From Cyanophora paradoxa (Eukaryota; Glaucocystophyceae; Cyanophorales; Cyanophoraceae), in contig QPMI01000242.1 in the NCBI GenBank assembly GCA_004431415.1, forward strand, positions 59,149 to 123,148: a DNA stretch of 64,000 nt, read 5' to 3'. The notes below the pieces were generated by a model. The model did not search any database, had not been told where the DNA came from, and saw only the letters and a program-made list of their open reading frames with translations. The position numbers and the translations under genes were made by a program. Below, piece after piece: positions 1 to 10,900 of this stretch (the stretch's first letter is position 1; each line of letters starts with the position of its first letter).

Positions 1-1735
1 CACCTCTCACGCCGCCGGCTCGCGACGTCGATGCCAAATCGGTATCTGACAAATCCGGCTAAAGCCCCACGAAGTAATTCCATCCCTGGCCATGGGGGCC
101 TCCCGCACCATCCAGCACCTCCCTTAAAGTCCAACCCCCCTCCAACCCTAAAACGTTGTACAGTGTACGTGTATACGTAAACGTACAGGGACAAACTGTG
201 CGTCATGGCGTTGCTCTTTCTAAGCTACGGGCGCGCGGGACCACTCCTAGACCGTCAACGCTTTAACTTTACCCGTGCTGTTCGGGGTGAGAGCGTAACC
301 CGCAGGGACTGGTGCCCTGATGGAGAAAAGGGGATCGGAGCCTAGCTGGCTACGAGCCGAGCAGGCGCTTCGCGTCCACGCCGGTGCCGTAGCGGATGAA
401 GATGCTCCTGCGAGAGGTCTGTGCGATCAGTACGATTACGATTGTGTCCAGAGTGCGAACGAAGTGGAAAAAAAGTCCGCCTAGACACAGAGTTGTACTA
501 GTACTAGAACTCTGATGAAACGGCCCGGCCTGAACCGGACAGAGCTGCAGTTCAAGCTGCAGTGGTGAAGCTTGCATATGATGCGGCGGCAGCTCACAGC
601 GCTGCCATGCAGCAGAAATACATGAAATTTGTTCAAGATGCAGCGCAGCAAAAGCGCGAGGATGGTGAAGAAACCTTCTAGCGAAACTCGCCTTCGAAGA
701 CCTTCTCGAAGGTTTCGCTAGTCCCAAAGGCGAAAAGTCTGAATATCCAGTGAAAAAGCGGAATCCTGAGGAGCACGCGGTAGATCCAGCGCACAGGCGC
801 TCCAAGCAGCTGGACGAATGCCTCAAAATTACCGAGCTTTGCAATTGGATACAGAAACGCGGCACCTTCGGGTTCCGGTGGCGTGCAACATCAAACAAGC
901 CGAAGCTGCTACACACACTATCAGACTCGGGTTCGAATCTCTCTCTATTGCTTTGCTCTTTCTCTCTTTCGGAAGGCCACCGCAACCGGCGCGCCTCAGT
1001 CAGCCTGCGCTCGAATCTGTGCTGCACAAAGGGAGAGGGCTCGCAATTCCGAGCAGCAGCTGCGGAGGGCTCGCAATTCCCCGACTCGCTGAACGACAAC
1101 GCGATGTTCAACGACGCGCCGACGCCCCTCCTGCGGGCCGAGGAGCGGGAAGAGGAGGGTGAAACGGGGCACGTTCCGAGCTGTTATCAGAGTCCACACT
1201 ATCTCGGCTCAAAGTTAACTGTTGAACGCGACCAGCCGCAGGGGTGAACTTTCTTGCTCAACCTTTAGAGGTCCTTCCCCTCCAACAGGGGCAGTGCAAC
1301 TGCAGTGTCCCTGTTCCGTTCATTATATATAAAGTTGGACGAAAGTTGGACGAAAGTTGGACGAACGCACATGGCGTTGCCCTCGAATTATTATTATAAA
1401 CTTTAATGAGAGTAATGCGCCTCTCCGCAGACACTAGCTATATATAGCTACAATTCCCCGTCCAATTGCAACCTCAAATCGTAGTCCAGCGATCGTAATC
1501 GAATTAATTTAAACCAAGCGTTATCGATGATTGTGTCAAGAGAGAGCTCGAGTGGGCTACATTTGGAAAAACGCCAAGTCCGGGCCCGGGCTACAACTGG
1601 TGGCCATGCCATGATGGGCCGACTAGTTGTCACGGAATTTTCTCTCAAGGGAGCGGGCCTCAGCAGCTGCTATGCAGGCACGCTCCGTGGCAGCTTTTGC
1701 AGCATCGACCTCCTGCTTGATAACCTGGCCGAACG
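1..1735. other. No supported gene; dispersed repeat fragments
   Basis: Several open frames exist at 350-1250 on both strands, but none has recognisable domains or consistent splice sites. Fragments at about 213-260 (around ctttctaagctacgggcgcg) and 419-440 (around gatcagtacgattacgat) recur in the same order at 4513-4590. This makes the stretch the left arm of a diverged duplication that surrounds the M48 protease gene. Relative to the right arm it carries about 1.3 kb of extra sequence between the second fragment and position 1736. Confidence 0.5.
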
Positions 1736-2251
1736 CGTAGCATTGGACACCGTCCAACCAAATCAAAATCAGAATCAAAAAATCACATACATCATAGAAC
1801 GCCTCGCGCGTCTCCGAGGGCCGATCGACCTCGTGCCCGTCCGGATTCTTGCTAATATTAATGCTGCCCTGCTCGCGATCGATCCATCATTCAAGGTTGT
1901 GAGCGCATAGACACGATATATTTGAGTACCGCTTCTTTCTCCAAAAAAGGCCGTAGGTTCCTTCGCGGTGAGGCGATCGAAGGGCCCGGCGTTCGGTACT
2001 CCAGGATCATGGAGAGCGCGTCGACGTCCTCGCCTCGCTCTGCGGACCCGGGCGTGAAAGCCGCTTCGACAGCTGTGACAGATTCATGATCAGTAACAAA
2101 AAGCTCAGTTCGCGGCGCGGCGCGAGCTACACCGCGCCAGCTGTGACGCTGCCAGGCGCAGCGTCAGTTGGCGAGGAGCTCGAGAGGGTGCTGGAATCCC
2201 CCCCTTCCGCCTGCGCAACGAGTGCGGAATTGAAACGAATGTAAGCGCGGA
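1736..2251 (+). repeat. Diverged direct repeat, left copy
   Basis: This segment, from the run around gcgtagcattggacaccg to the run around gcggaattgaaacgaatg, recurs at 4697-5151 in the same orientation with scattered substitutions. The left copy carries about 69 bp that the right copy lacks (near 2109-2180), inserted within the shared cagttcgagagg junction. No coding potential is convincing: the best frame, at 1527-1910, is shared only in part by the second copy. Confidence 0.8.
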
Positions 2252-2659
2252 TTCCTATGTCTCCCAGGCGCGAGGAAAGCATCCGAGGGCGCCAGAATCC
2301 GGGGTGGAATTCGAAATGGGCGCGCCTCGAGCTCGGGCCTCGGGGCTCCGGCCTTCGCCATTGCCTGCTGCGCGGCGCGCGAGCTCGAGCGCTTAGCGCG
2401 TCGAGTGGGAGGCTCGCGCTCGCAGTTCGCGCACCGTTCGTCTGGGGCAGGATGGCGGCAGGAATAGGACCGCGCTCGCAGTTACGGGAATAGGGCACAC
2501 CGTTCGTCTGGGCGAGCAGGAAGGAGCTCGAACGACGCGGGGACAACGGAAAGGGGACCAGGGTTGCGACTCAGAGTACCCGCTCGTTTTTTTTCAGCGT
2601 CATCGAGATCCCCCCGGCCTGAGTCCCCGGTCCCCGTGTCGTTACTATTCGTCAGTTTG

Positions 2660-4443
2660 ATGGCATTCGTCGCGGCGCTGCCGACGGCGCTGCCGACGGC
2701 GCTGCCGGCGGGGCGGCCGCGGCCCGATAGCTTCGGCCAGCGGCGCGCCGATCGGCCGGCCTTGAGCGCGCGGCTCAACGTACGCGGCGGCACAAAGGCT
2801 CGCACGTTCGCCGCCGCATCGCCTGGGCCGCGGCTTCAACGTATGCAACTTTTGCGCCGCGCCTTGCTTCGCTGACGTTCGCACCTTTTTGCACGTCAGC
2901 AGACGCCGCGGTGTCTGCTGATGTGCGCACCTCGGGGCGAGACGTCGGGCCGAGCAATGGGTCCGCCGGATCCGGTAGCGGCGGCGGAGACGAAGGCCAC
3001 TTTCGCGGTGGCGGTGGCGGAGGTGGTGGCGGCGGACCCCGCGGCGACGGCTTGTCCGTGATTCAGCGCTCCGATGACGACGTGGAGAGAGAACTAGTGT
3101 TGCAAAGACGGAATGCGAATTTTCGAGCGGGGTTCTACAGTCTGGCAGGGTTGGTGGTGCGATCGATAGTAGTGGTGCGATCGCCGTTAACGTGGTACGT
3201 GCAGCTCGCAGGCGCCTCCGCACTCGTCGCCGAGATCGCAGCTCGCAACATCGCCGGCGGGGTCTACTTGCCCATGTCACCAGGCACGCCGACTATTCAC
3301 AGCCGCTGAGCCTTCGTTCGCGCTTTTTGCATTTGAGTGTTTTTGCGCAGGGGCTGCGGTGCTCGCAACGACTGCAGGGGCCGCGCTCTGGCAGACGTTG
3401 GCTATCGGCGGAACGGGCGGGCGAGCTGTTGCAAGGTCGATGGGTGGCCGTCTCCTTGAGCCCGGAAGGGTTTCGGGCCAGGAGGCTGCTTTGCTTCGGC
3501 TTGTAGATGAAGCAGCTGCTGCAGCTGCCTTACCAGCACCTCCTTGCTACCTGATTCCTTCACACGAACTCAACGCCTTTGCAGCGGGATTCAGCCCGCG
3601 ATCGGCTGCCATCGGAGTGACCCGCGGAGCCATCGAACGGTTTACAACCGCAGAGCTCAGAGCTGTGCTAGGCCACGAGGTCTGCAGTCGACGAGGGTGC
3701 TGGCTCAGCAGCTGCTGACTGCATCCCGTGCGAAGATTGCACACATAAGCAATGGAGATTCGAAATCGAGTACCGTCCTTGCTGCCGTATTGGCTGGATT
3801 CTACGGCGTATCTCGCCTCGGCATAAATCTGCTCACGCGACCAACACGGTACAACAGTGGCTACGCACCCAGGCAGAGGCGTGATGAGGACGAGGACTCG
3901 GACTACGACTTCAGCCGGCGAAATCGACGGAAACGAGCTCGCCGATTGGATCCGTTCACAGCAGTCGGGATTTCACTCGTTGCGGCAGGGGCGATCACAT
4001 GGGTTGCTGGCTCTGTCCTCCGCAATCGTCAGTCAGCTTCTTGGATACCTGTTAGCTGTTACTGACCAGATAGCAGTTGTCAGTCGAGACCGGGAGTACC
4101 TGGCGGACTCATGTGGAGCAAGGTATTCTGGGCGACCGCAGGACCTTGCATCCGCCCTTGAACGCATCGAAGCTGAGGGCAAGCGGGGCTACAAGACACG
4201 AGATTTGCCTCGACTTGGTGTGTGCTGTGCTTTGGTTGCCCTCCTCCTGGCTTATTATCTCCAGCCTCGCCATACAGTCACCTCTACTTCGCAGCCTCGC
4301 CTTCGACGCTCTTCGAGGTGCAAATCGCTCTGCCGGTGTTTCCTGCCACAGAGCTTATGGTGTGCATGCGCATGCAGTTTATCTTCGCCACCCACCCTCC
4401 TATCCGCAAACGAATCGAGCGCCTGCGGGCCATGCACGTTTGA
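2660..4443 (+). CDS. M48/HtpX-type zinc metalloprotease, probably organellar
   Basis: Predicted membrane-linked peptidase of family M48 (HtpX/Oma1-like), which degrades misfolded membrane proteins. My model joins 2660-2840, 2900-3261, 3377-3679, 3736-4027, 4077-4217 and 4265-4443, giving 485 codons with all phases consistent. The motif NAFAAGF precedes the zinc site HEIAH (residues about 281-285), which intron 4 splits exactly after HE. The third ligand lies in SRDREYLAD (Glu about 386), and the C-terminus FATHPPIRKRIERLRAM is typical of HtpX. A hydrophobic stretch (about 361-378) should cross the membrane. The N-terminus is Ala/Pro/Arg-rich and followed by a glycine run, consistent with a transit peptide, but plastid versus mitochondrion cannot be told. 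The third exon's acceptor (3376) is the least certain junction. Introns are 47-115 nt, all GT-AG. Confidence 0.9.
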
Positions 4444-4512
4444 CTAGCTGTGCTCATTAATACGCAAGGGCGAATCGATATTATAGTACTGTAGCTCGCA
4501 GCTGCAGTATCG

Positions 4513-5151
4513 TTGCTCTTTCTAAGCTACGGGCGCGCGTGACCACTCCTAGACCTAGACCACTCCTGTGCGATCAGTACGATTACGATTGCGATCGCCG
4601 CGCCCATTATAATTACGATTACGATGGGCTATAGGTGGGAGGAGCCCTGGCATTGGACACCGTCGGGGGGAGCCCTGGCATATATTACGATGGGAACGCG
4701 TAGCATTGGACACCGCCGACGTCCAACCAAATCAAAATCAGAATCAAAAAATCATATACATCATAGAACGCCTCGCGCGTCTCCGAGGGCCGATCGACCT
4801 CGTGCCCGTCCGGATTCTTGCTAATATTAATGCTGCCCTGCTCGCGATCGATCCATCATTCAAGGTTGTGAACGCATAGACCAGATATTTTTAAGTACCG
4901 CCTCTTTCTCCAAAAAAGGCCGTAGGTTCCTTCGCGGTGAGGCGATCGAAGGGCCCGGCGTTCGGTACGCCAGGATCATGGAGAGCGCGTCGACGTCCTC
5001 GCCTCGCTCTGCGGACCCGGGCGTGAAAGCCGCTTCGACAGCTGTGAAAGATTCATGATCAGTAACAAAAAGCTCAGTTCGAGAGGGTGCTGGAATCCCC
5101 CCCTTCCGCCTGCGCAACGAGTGCGGAATTGAAACGAAATGTAAGCGCGGG
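4513..5151 (+). repeat. Diverged direct repeat, right copy
   Basis: Compressed copy of pieces found at 213-260, 419-440 and 1736-2251, in the same order and orientation. It begins 70 bp after the stop codon of the M48 gene, so the two arms bracket that gene. Short motifs of the type attacgattacg occur at 4575-4625 and again near 440, 6920-6970, 7850, 30950 and 61945, and look like a dispersed low-copy motif. Confidence 0.75.
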
Positions 5152-6640
5152 GGGTACATGGACAGATCTCGACCCAAAAACGACCGACGCACACCTTCCC
5201 GTTGGCCGTTGGCCCGAGCTGTATCTCGTCGTAGCTAAGGACGCCCCAGCCTTCTCTGCCTCTTCTCCGCGGCTGCTCACTGTCCAGCTTCTCACATGGC
5301 CGGCGCCACCTCCAGCGGATCTCTGCCGGCTTCAACAGTCGTTTTCGGGTCCGCGTTCAACCACATGCACAGGCTCTAGCGCTTTCAGACCTTTCTGACA
5401 CCGCCTCAGCGGCTACACGTTCGGAAGGATTGCGCCTGCCGTCTCTCGGGGTCACTCAGGCCAGGCGATCTGGACGCCTCAAGGGTGCGAGCGCCAGCTG
5501 CCCTTAAAGCCGGCCTTGACCCGTTGTAGCCAGTGCCGCCTCCAGCTCAGCGGCCTGGCTAGCGCTCGCCAGAGTGCGCAAAACACGCCTAAACACTCAA
5601 AACACGCCTCCGTTAGCTGCTTGTTTCCTTTCTTCTTGCTCTAACTCGTCCTCTACTTACGCGCAGCTACTCTGGGTTCGTCCCGCTGAGCGAATCAAAC
5701 AACGTGCTTGAATATGCCAAGGTCGGGCCGGCTGAGCGGGCCAGCGAGCAGTCGCCGGATTCATCGCAGGTACGCGGCTGCTGGCTGCGAATCTCTTACA
5801 TCAAGCGTGCTTTTGCCAGACATATACACCACTCGCAGTATTCCGACAAGAGATATCACGCCCCTCCCCACATGACAGTCTATCAGCAAGAATACACGCT
5901 TCGACCGAACGACTTCCGCCAAGCCTTGCACGTGAATTCGAAGCCTGGCGGTTCCTCGTGCGTCGATCGCCCCATTGACAATTATCCCATGAGTCTTCTT
6001 CTCTTAAATTCCTCCGTGGAGCAGGTTGAGCCTGGCAAAGTCCGCCGCTTTCCCCGAGGGCGGGGCAGGATCAGAACAGCCCAAGCAGACCCAGAGCTTC
6101 GTGCAGAAAGTCCTAAGGAGGACATCGCCCGGTAGTCCATTCTACCGTGGCGGCTTCCTGGAGAAGCAACAGTGAGCTCGAGAGCTCCGGTCCTCGTTCC
6201 CCACCCTTCTCCACCATACAACGTCCTCCGCCATCGCTCCCCTCCATGCCGTCGATCCGCTCACCTGGGCTTCCACCTTCAACTCGCTTTCCACCCTGTC
6301 CCATCTTCACTTACAATAGCTTCAGTGAATGCGTGCACATGCATTATAAGAGCGTATATTATAAAGGCGAGCCTTAGGCCCTAAGCCTGACTTCTGCAGC
6401 CCAGTTGCTCGAGCTCATGCATGGCATTGCATGCCGGCAGAGGGGTACACGTTCGGGGCGGCCAGCTGCAGCCTGCAGAGCGCCGGCCCATGGTCCGCGC
6501 GCCGAGGCCGGGCGTCCGCGCGCATACGCATGCGCTACAGCTAGCTCCTCTACAGCTTTCATGCTGTAGAGGCCTGGGCGGAAGCCCGGGGTTCTGGACG
6601 AGGGGGCCGACGTAAAACCGGTACCCCGGTACCGGAGCAC
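5152..6640. other. No supported gene
   Basis: A plus-strand open frame at 5704-6135 (143 codons) has a balanced composition in its middle part but no recognisable domain and no splice context, so I do not call it. A short (ca)n tract lies at about 6638-6654. Nothing else stands out. Confidence 0.4.
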
Positions 6641-6885
6641 ACACACACACACACTCGGACTGCACTCCGCACCGCACTCCGCCCCAGAGAACAGGAGCGT
6701 CAAGCCTTGAAGCTTGTCAAGGTGAGGGGGGGTATCAAGCCCCGTCCCTATTTTCCAGCGTTTCAGCGCGCGGCGGTTGCGTTTCAGCGCGCGGCGGTTG
6801 CGTTTCAGCGCGCGGCGGTTGCGTTTCAGCGCGCGGCGGTTGCGTTTCAGCGCGTTTAAAAGCGTGCGCAAGGAGTGCGATTACT
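6641..6885 (+). repeat. Dispersed repeat with 21-bp tandem array
   Basis: Contains four full copies of a 21-bp unit (core tttcagcgcgcggcggttg) at 6759-6842 plus a partial fifth. The whole block, including the run around gtcaagccttgaagcttgtc, is present in inverted orientation at 57165-57390. That copy has a single unit and several short palindromic insertions. In the minus frame the array reads as repeated RALKRNR, which I regard as an artefact. Confidence 0.85.
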
Positions 6886-7142
6886 AGTTACGATTAGGGC
6901 GTCCTTCATCTAGATCTGCGATTACGATCGTAATTAGGGCGTCTTGGCTTTGAGCTACGATCGTAATTACAGAGTACTAGTCGCTCGCGCCTGTGGTCTG
7001 AAGGCGCCCCCGCGCTCTTCGCCTTCCTCCCGCCGCCCTTTTACGCCGGCGGCTGTGATGGAGCTCGAGGTCAGCTTTCGCCGCACTCCGGATCCCATCC
7101 CCTCCCTCCATCTGACTGCACGGTCGTGCACGGTCGCCCCAG

Positions 7143-7560
7143 GCCGTTCTGGAGCCTGAAGCAGGCGACGGTTTGGAGCTGGAGGAGGGAGGCGGCGACT
7201 CTACTGTCGCTGGCGATATCAATGAGGTGAGCGCCCCCGAGGACCCGCCGATTGCACGTGCGCTCGCACGCTTCTCACGCATCGGGAGTGGTAGCAGCAA
7301 AGTGGTATTCCCTTGCAAAGTGGTAGCATCGGGAGGTTTTTCAAAGTGAGACTGCGCAGTGGCCGCATTGTGGGGGTGCCGGGTGACCTGGATATTGAGG
7401 AAGATATTGAAATAGTAATTGACGAAATCGCCAACATGGGCGACGACTTTGTGCAAATGATGAACAGAAGGAAGTTTATTGGCATGCTCAAAAAAGAAGT
7501 TGAAAACTACAAATTCACTGGTGACTTTTTTGGTGCTGACAATCTTGTTAGTGTAGATGA
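7143..7560 (+). CDS. Orphan exons of unknown function
   Basis: Two exon-like segments are visible. One at 7143-7226 ends at a strong donor (gaggtgagcg) and encodes an acidic stretch including LELEEGGGDST. The second, from about 7295-7298, encodes IGRFFKVRLRSGRIVG, then an acidic stretch (DIEEDIEIVIDEI), then MLKKEVENYKFTGDFF up to about 7555. The second exon is clearly less GC-rich than neighbouring genes. I do not recognise the product. It lies upstream of the MOV10-like gene in the same orientation and could be its 5' part, but nothing in it matches that family. Alternative: relic of a foreign or mobile sequence. Confidence 0.35.
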
Positions 7561-7990
7561 GCAGGCGAGCTCCAGTGCGCTTGCACTGGAGCATTCAGCC
7601 GCGCGCGATGCAGCTCCCCGCGAACTCGAGGCCGCTGTTGTGGACCCCGCCGTCCGCGCCGGTCATGTCGCCTCCACACGCCCGTCATGTCGCCGCCACA
7701 CCTCTTCGTTCCGTACCAATCGTACCGCTCGCGCCGTCCCTCGGGCAAGCATCGGTGACCGGCGCCGGCATCCCCCTGCTGGGGCAGCAGAGCGACTTGA
7801 TGCGTTCACTCGGAGATCGTAATCGCAGATCAAGGGCGCCCTGGCTAACTTAGTAATCGTAATCGCAGATCAAAAGCTAAGATCTAGACGTCCTAGTTAC
7901 GTCATGCTGACTTCGGCGTGCGTCAATCTGCGATTGCGGCCCTAGTCGACGCGCTAAGTGCTGGATCCTCTGAGCTGAAGCGTACCGCAG

Positions 7991-10900
7991 ATAATCGACG
8001 TTGAAGACACCGCCACATATATCAAGCAAATAACAATTTCTGCTGCCAAGGGGAAGTTCATAGTCTCGGTCACCGCCCTACGTCAGAGTGCGTTCAGCAT
8101 TCTGTTGGGCGGAACTACGCTCGTGCCACTTCATGTGAGTGCCAGCGTCGAGCTCTCGCTTGGCGACGACGTCGACCGGGTACCCACAACCCTCCTTCCA
8201 GGGCGAGGAGGCGCGGCAGGCGTGCGTCGATCGCGAGCTGCCCCTGGTGCCCCGAACTCCGATCAGGCTCCAGGCGCGCCGTCCCTCCGCGCGCGAGCGC
8301 CGCGGCGCTCACCGTGGCGGCGATCTTGCAGGTCTCGTTCAGGAGCGCGGGGCAGATGGGTGTCTTCCGACAGGCGGTGTCGATCGCGCTGCGCCCAGCG
8401 AAGGCGGGGGCGCGGGCGGGCGTGCTGCTGGCGGCGACCAAGAAGTGCTTCGCGGCGGTCTCGCGCCTCGCCGACGAGCGGCGCCTGAGCCCCGAGGCCG
8501 CCCCCTTCTACCCGCTCCACCTGCGCCGGCTCTTCGACGCCGCCCCCGCCCTGCTCGACGCCGCCCCGCGCCCGCCCATGCCCTCCTACACCGCCCGCGA
8601 GGCCTTCCCATCCCTCTACCCCGTGCGCCTGCCGACCCTGGGGCCGCGGCGGCGGCGTTGAGGGCGCGGCAGGTCCCGGAACCGCTCCTCGCTCCAGCGG
8701 CCGAGCTCGAGGTCCGACACACCCCCCCCCCCCCCCCCCCCCCCCTCTTCGCACAGGGGCTTGTCCATCCTGGCAACTCACCGTCCCCCAGAAGTGGCTC
8801 CCACAGCGGCTGTCGCCGCTGGCGGCCGAAGCGGGGCCCATCGCCTACACTGAGCGCATGCACGCCGTCCTGTGGGTGCGCCCGCCGCCGCCGCCCCGGC
8901 GCGCTCGGGGGGCGAGGCGGCGGCAGGTCGAGGAGGTGCAAATGCTCCACGACATCAAAGCGTACGACCTCTTCCACGCGCCGCTCCCGCCTGCGCGCGG
9001 GGACGCCCGCCTCCCTGCGGCGCCTGCGCGTGCCGGGCCTCCCCGAGAAGCGGCCAGACCTGCAGTGTACGCGCCCCGCCGGGGCCCGGCGGCCGGCGTG
9101 ACGAGGCGCAGACGGGGACCTGCTGCGGGTGCGGGTGGCGGGCGAGGAGGCCGTCGAATATCACTTCTACGTGCAGGCCGTCCTCGTGCGCCCCTCCACA
9201 GCGAGAATCATTTCGGGTACGATTTCGGCGAATGCCGAAATGAGCTATCCCCCGCCGAAATCAGCTCCAGATAGCAGGCGCCGTCGGACATAGAAGCGGA
9301 GGCGTAGGAGGCGAGGCGTAGCGACAGCTATGTTCTGGAAGCAGTTTCAACGGTGTCTGTGCCCTCGCGCACCGGCACCAGTGGCGCGAGTACGATCGCC
9401 CAACAACGTGTCGCTCCGCGCAAGCTAGCCCGTCAGAAGACATGCAAAAGCTTCGGAGAAGTGCTTTCGTCCTAGCCTAGCCGCGCGCGCTCGTGATACT
9501 ACGGTAGTTGCTCACTGGAGCCGATGGCCTACAGCTGCAGCTGTATAGCGCGTTATCTAGGCACATCATGCCCCGCTCGCCCCGCCCTGCCGCTGCGCGC
9601 CCCGCCTCGCGCGCGCCGACGGGGCTAAGGCCAGGTTCGCGCCGCCCTCGCCGCCTTCCCGCCCGCCGCGAGCTGCGCTGACGCCCGCGCACAGGCCGGA
9701 TCGCGCCCCGCGCCGGCCCCTGCCCGCCCCGCCCCGCCGCGGCGCGCCCCGCCTCGCCGACGGGGCTAAGGCCAGGTTCGCGCCGCCCTCGCCGCCTTCC
9801 CGCCCGCCGCGAGCTGCGCTGACGCCCGCGCACAGGCCGGATCGCGCCCCGCGCCGGCCCTGCCCGCCCGCCCGCCGCGGCGCGCCCCGCCTCGCCGACG
9901 GGGCTGAGGCCAGGTCCGCGCCGCCCCCGCCGCCTCCCCGCCCGCCGCGAGCCGTGCTGACGCCCGCGCACAGGCCGGATCGCGCCCCGCGCCGGCCCCT
10001 GCCCGCCCCGCCCCGCCGCGGCGCGCCCCGCCTCGCCGACGGGGCTGAGGCCAGGTCCGCGCCGCCCCACCGCCTCCCGCCCGCCGCGAGCCGTGCTGAC
10101 GCCCGCGCACAGGCCGGATCGCGCCCGCGCCGGCCCCTGCCGCCCCGCCCCGCCGCGGCGCGCCCCGCCTCGCCGACGGGGCTGAGGCCAGGTCCGCACC
10201 GCCCCCGCCGCCTCCCGCCCGCCGCGAGCCGCGCTGACGCCCGCGCACAGGACGGATCGCGCCCCGCGCCGGCCCCTGCCGCCCCGCCCGCCGCGGCGCG
10301 CCCCACCTCGCCGACGGGGCTGAGGCCAGGTCCGCGCCGCCCCACCGCCTCCCGCCCGCCGCGAGCCGTGCTGACGCCCGCGCACAGGCCGGATCGCGCC
10401 CGCGCCGGCCCCTGCCCGCCCGCCCCGCCGCGGCGCGCCCCGCCTCGCCGACGGGGCTGAGGCCAGGTCCGCGCCGCCCCGCCGCCTCCCCGCCGCCGCG
10501 AGCCGCGCTGACGCCCGCGCACAGGACGGATCGCGCCCCGCGCCGGCCCCTGCCCGCCCCGCCCCGCCGCGGCGCGCCCCACCTCGCCGACGGGGCTGAG
10601 GCCAGGTCCGCGCCGCCCCCGCCGCCTCCCCGCCCGCCGCGAGCCGTGCTGACGCCCGCGCACAGGCCGGATCGCGCCCCGCGCCGGCCCCTGCCCGCCC
10701 CGCCCCGCCGCGGCGCGCCCCGCCTTGCATCCCTGTCCTTCTTGAAAACCACACTCGAGCACATACACTACAGAAATACATGTACAGAAAATACAGAAGA
10801 GCGAGAGCGAAAAATCGCGACGAGCGACTCGGCGAGGCCGGCGATAAAATTTTGGGAGAGAATTGGAACTCGGGGCCGGGCCAAAGCGTTTGCCGATTTT

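Noticed and set aside
6374-6871. Minus frame with repeated RALKRNR
   Set aside because: Translation of the 21-bp array, whose other copy (57.2 kb) is non-coding with altered length.
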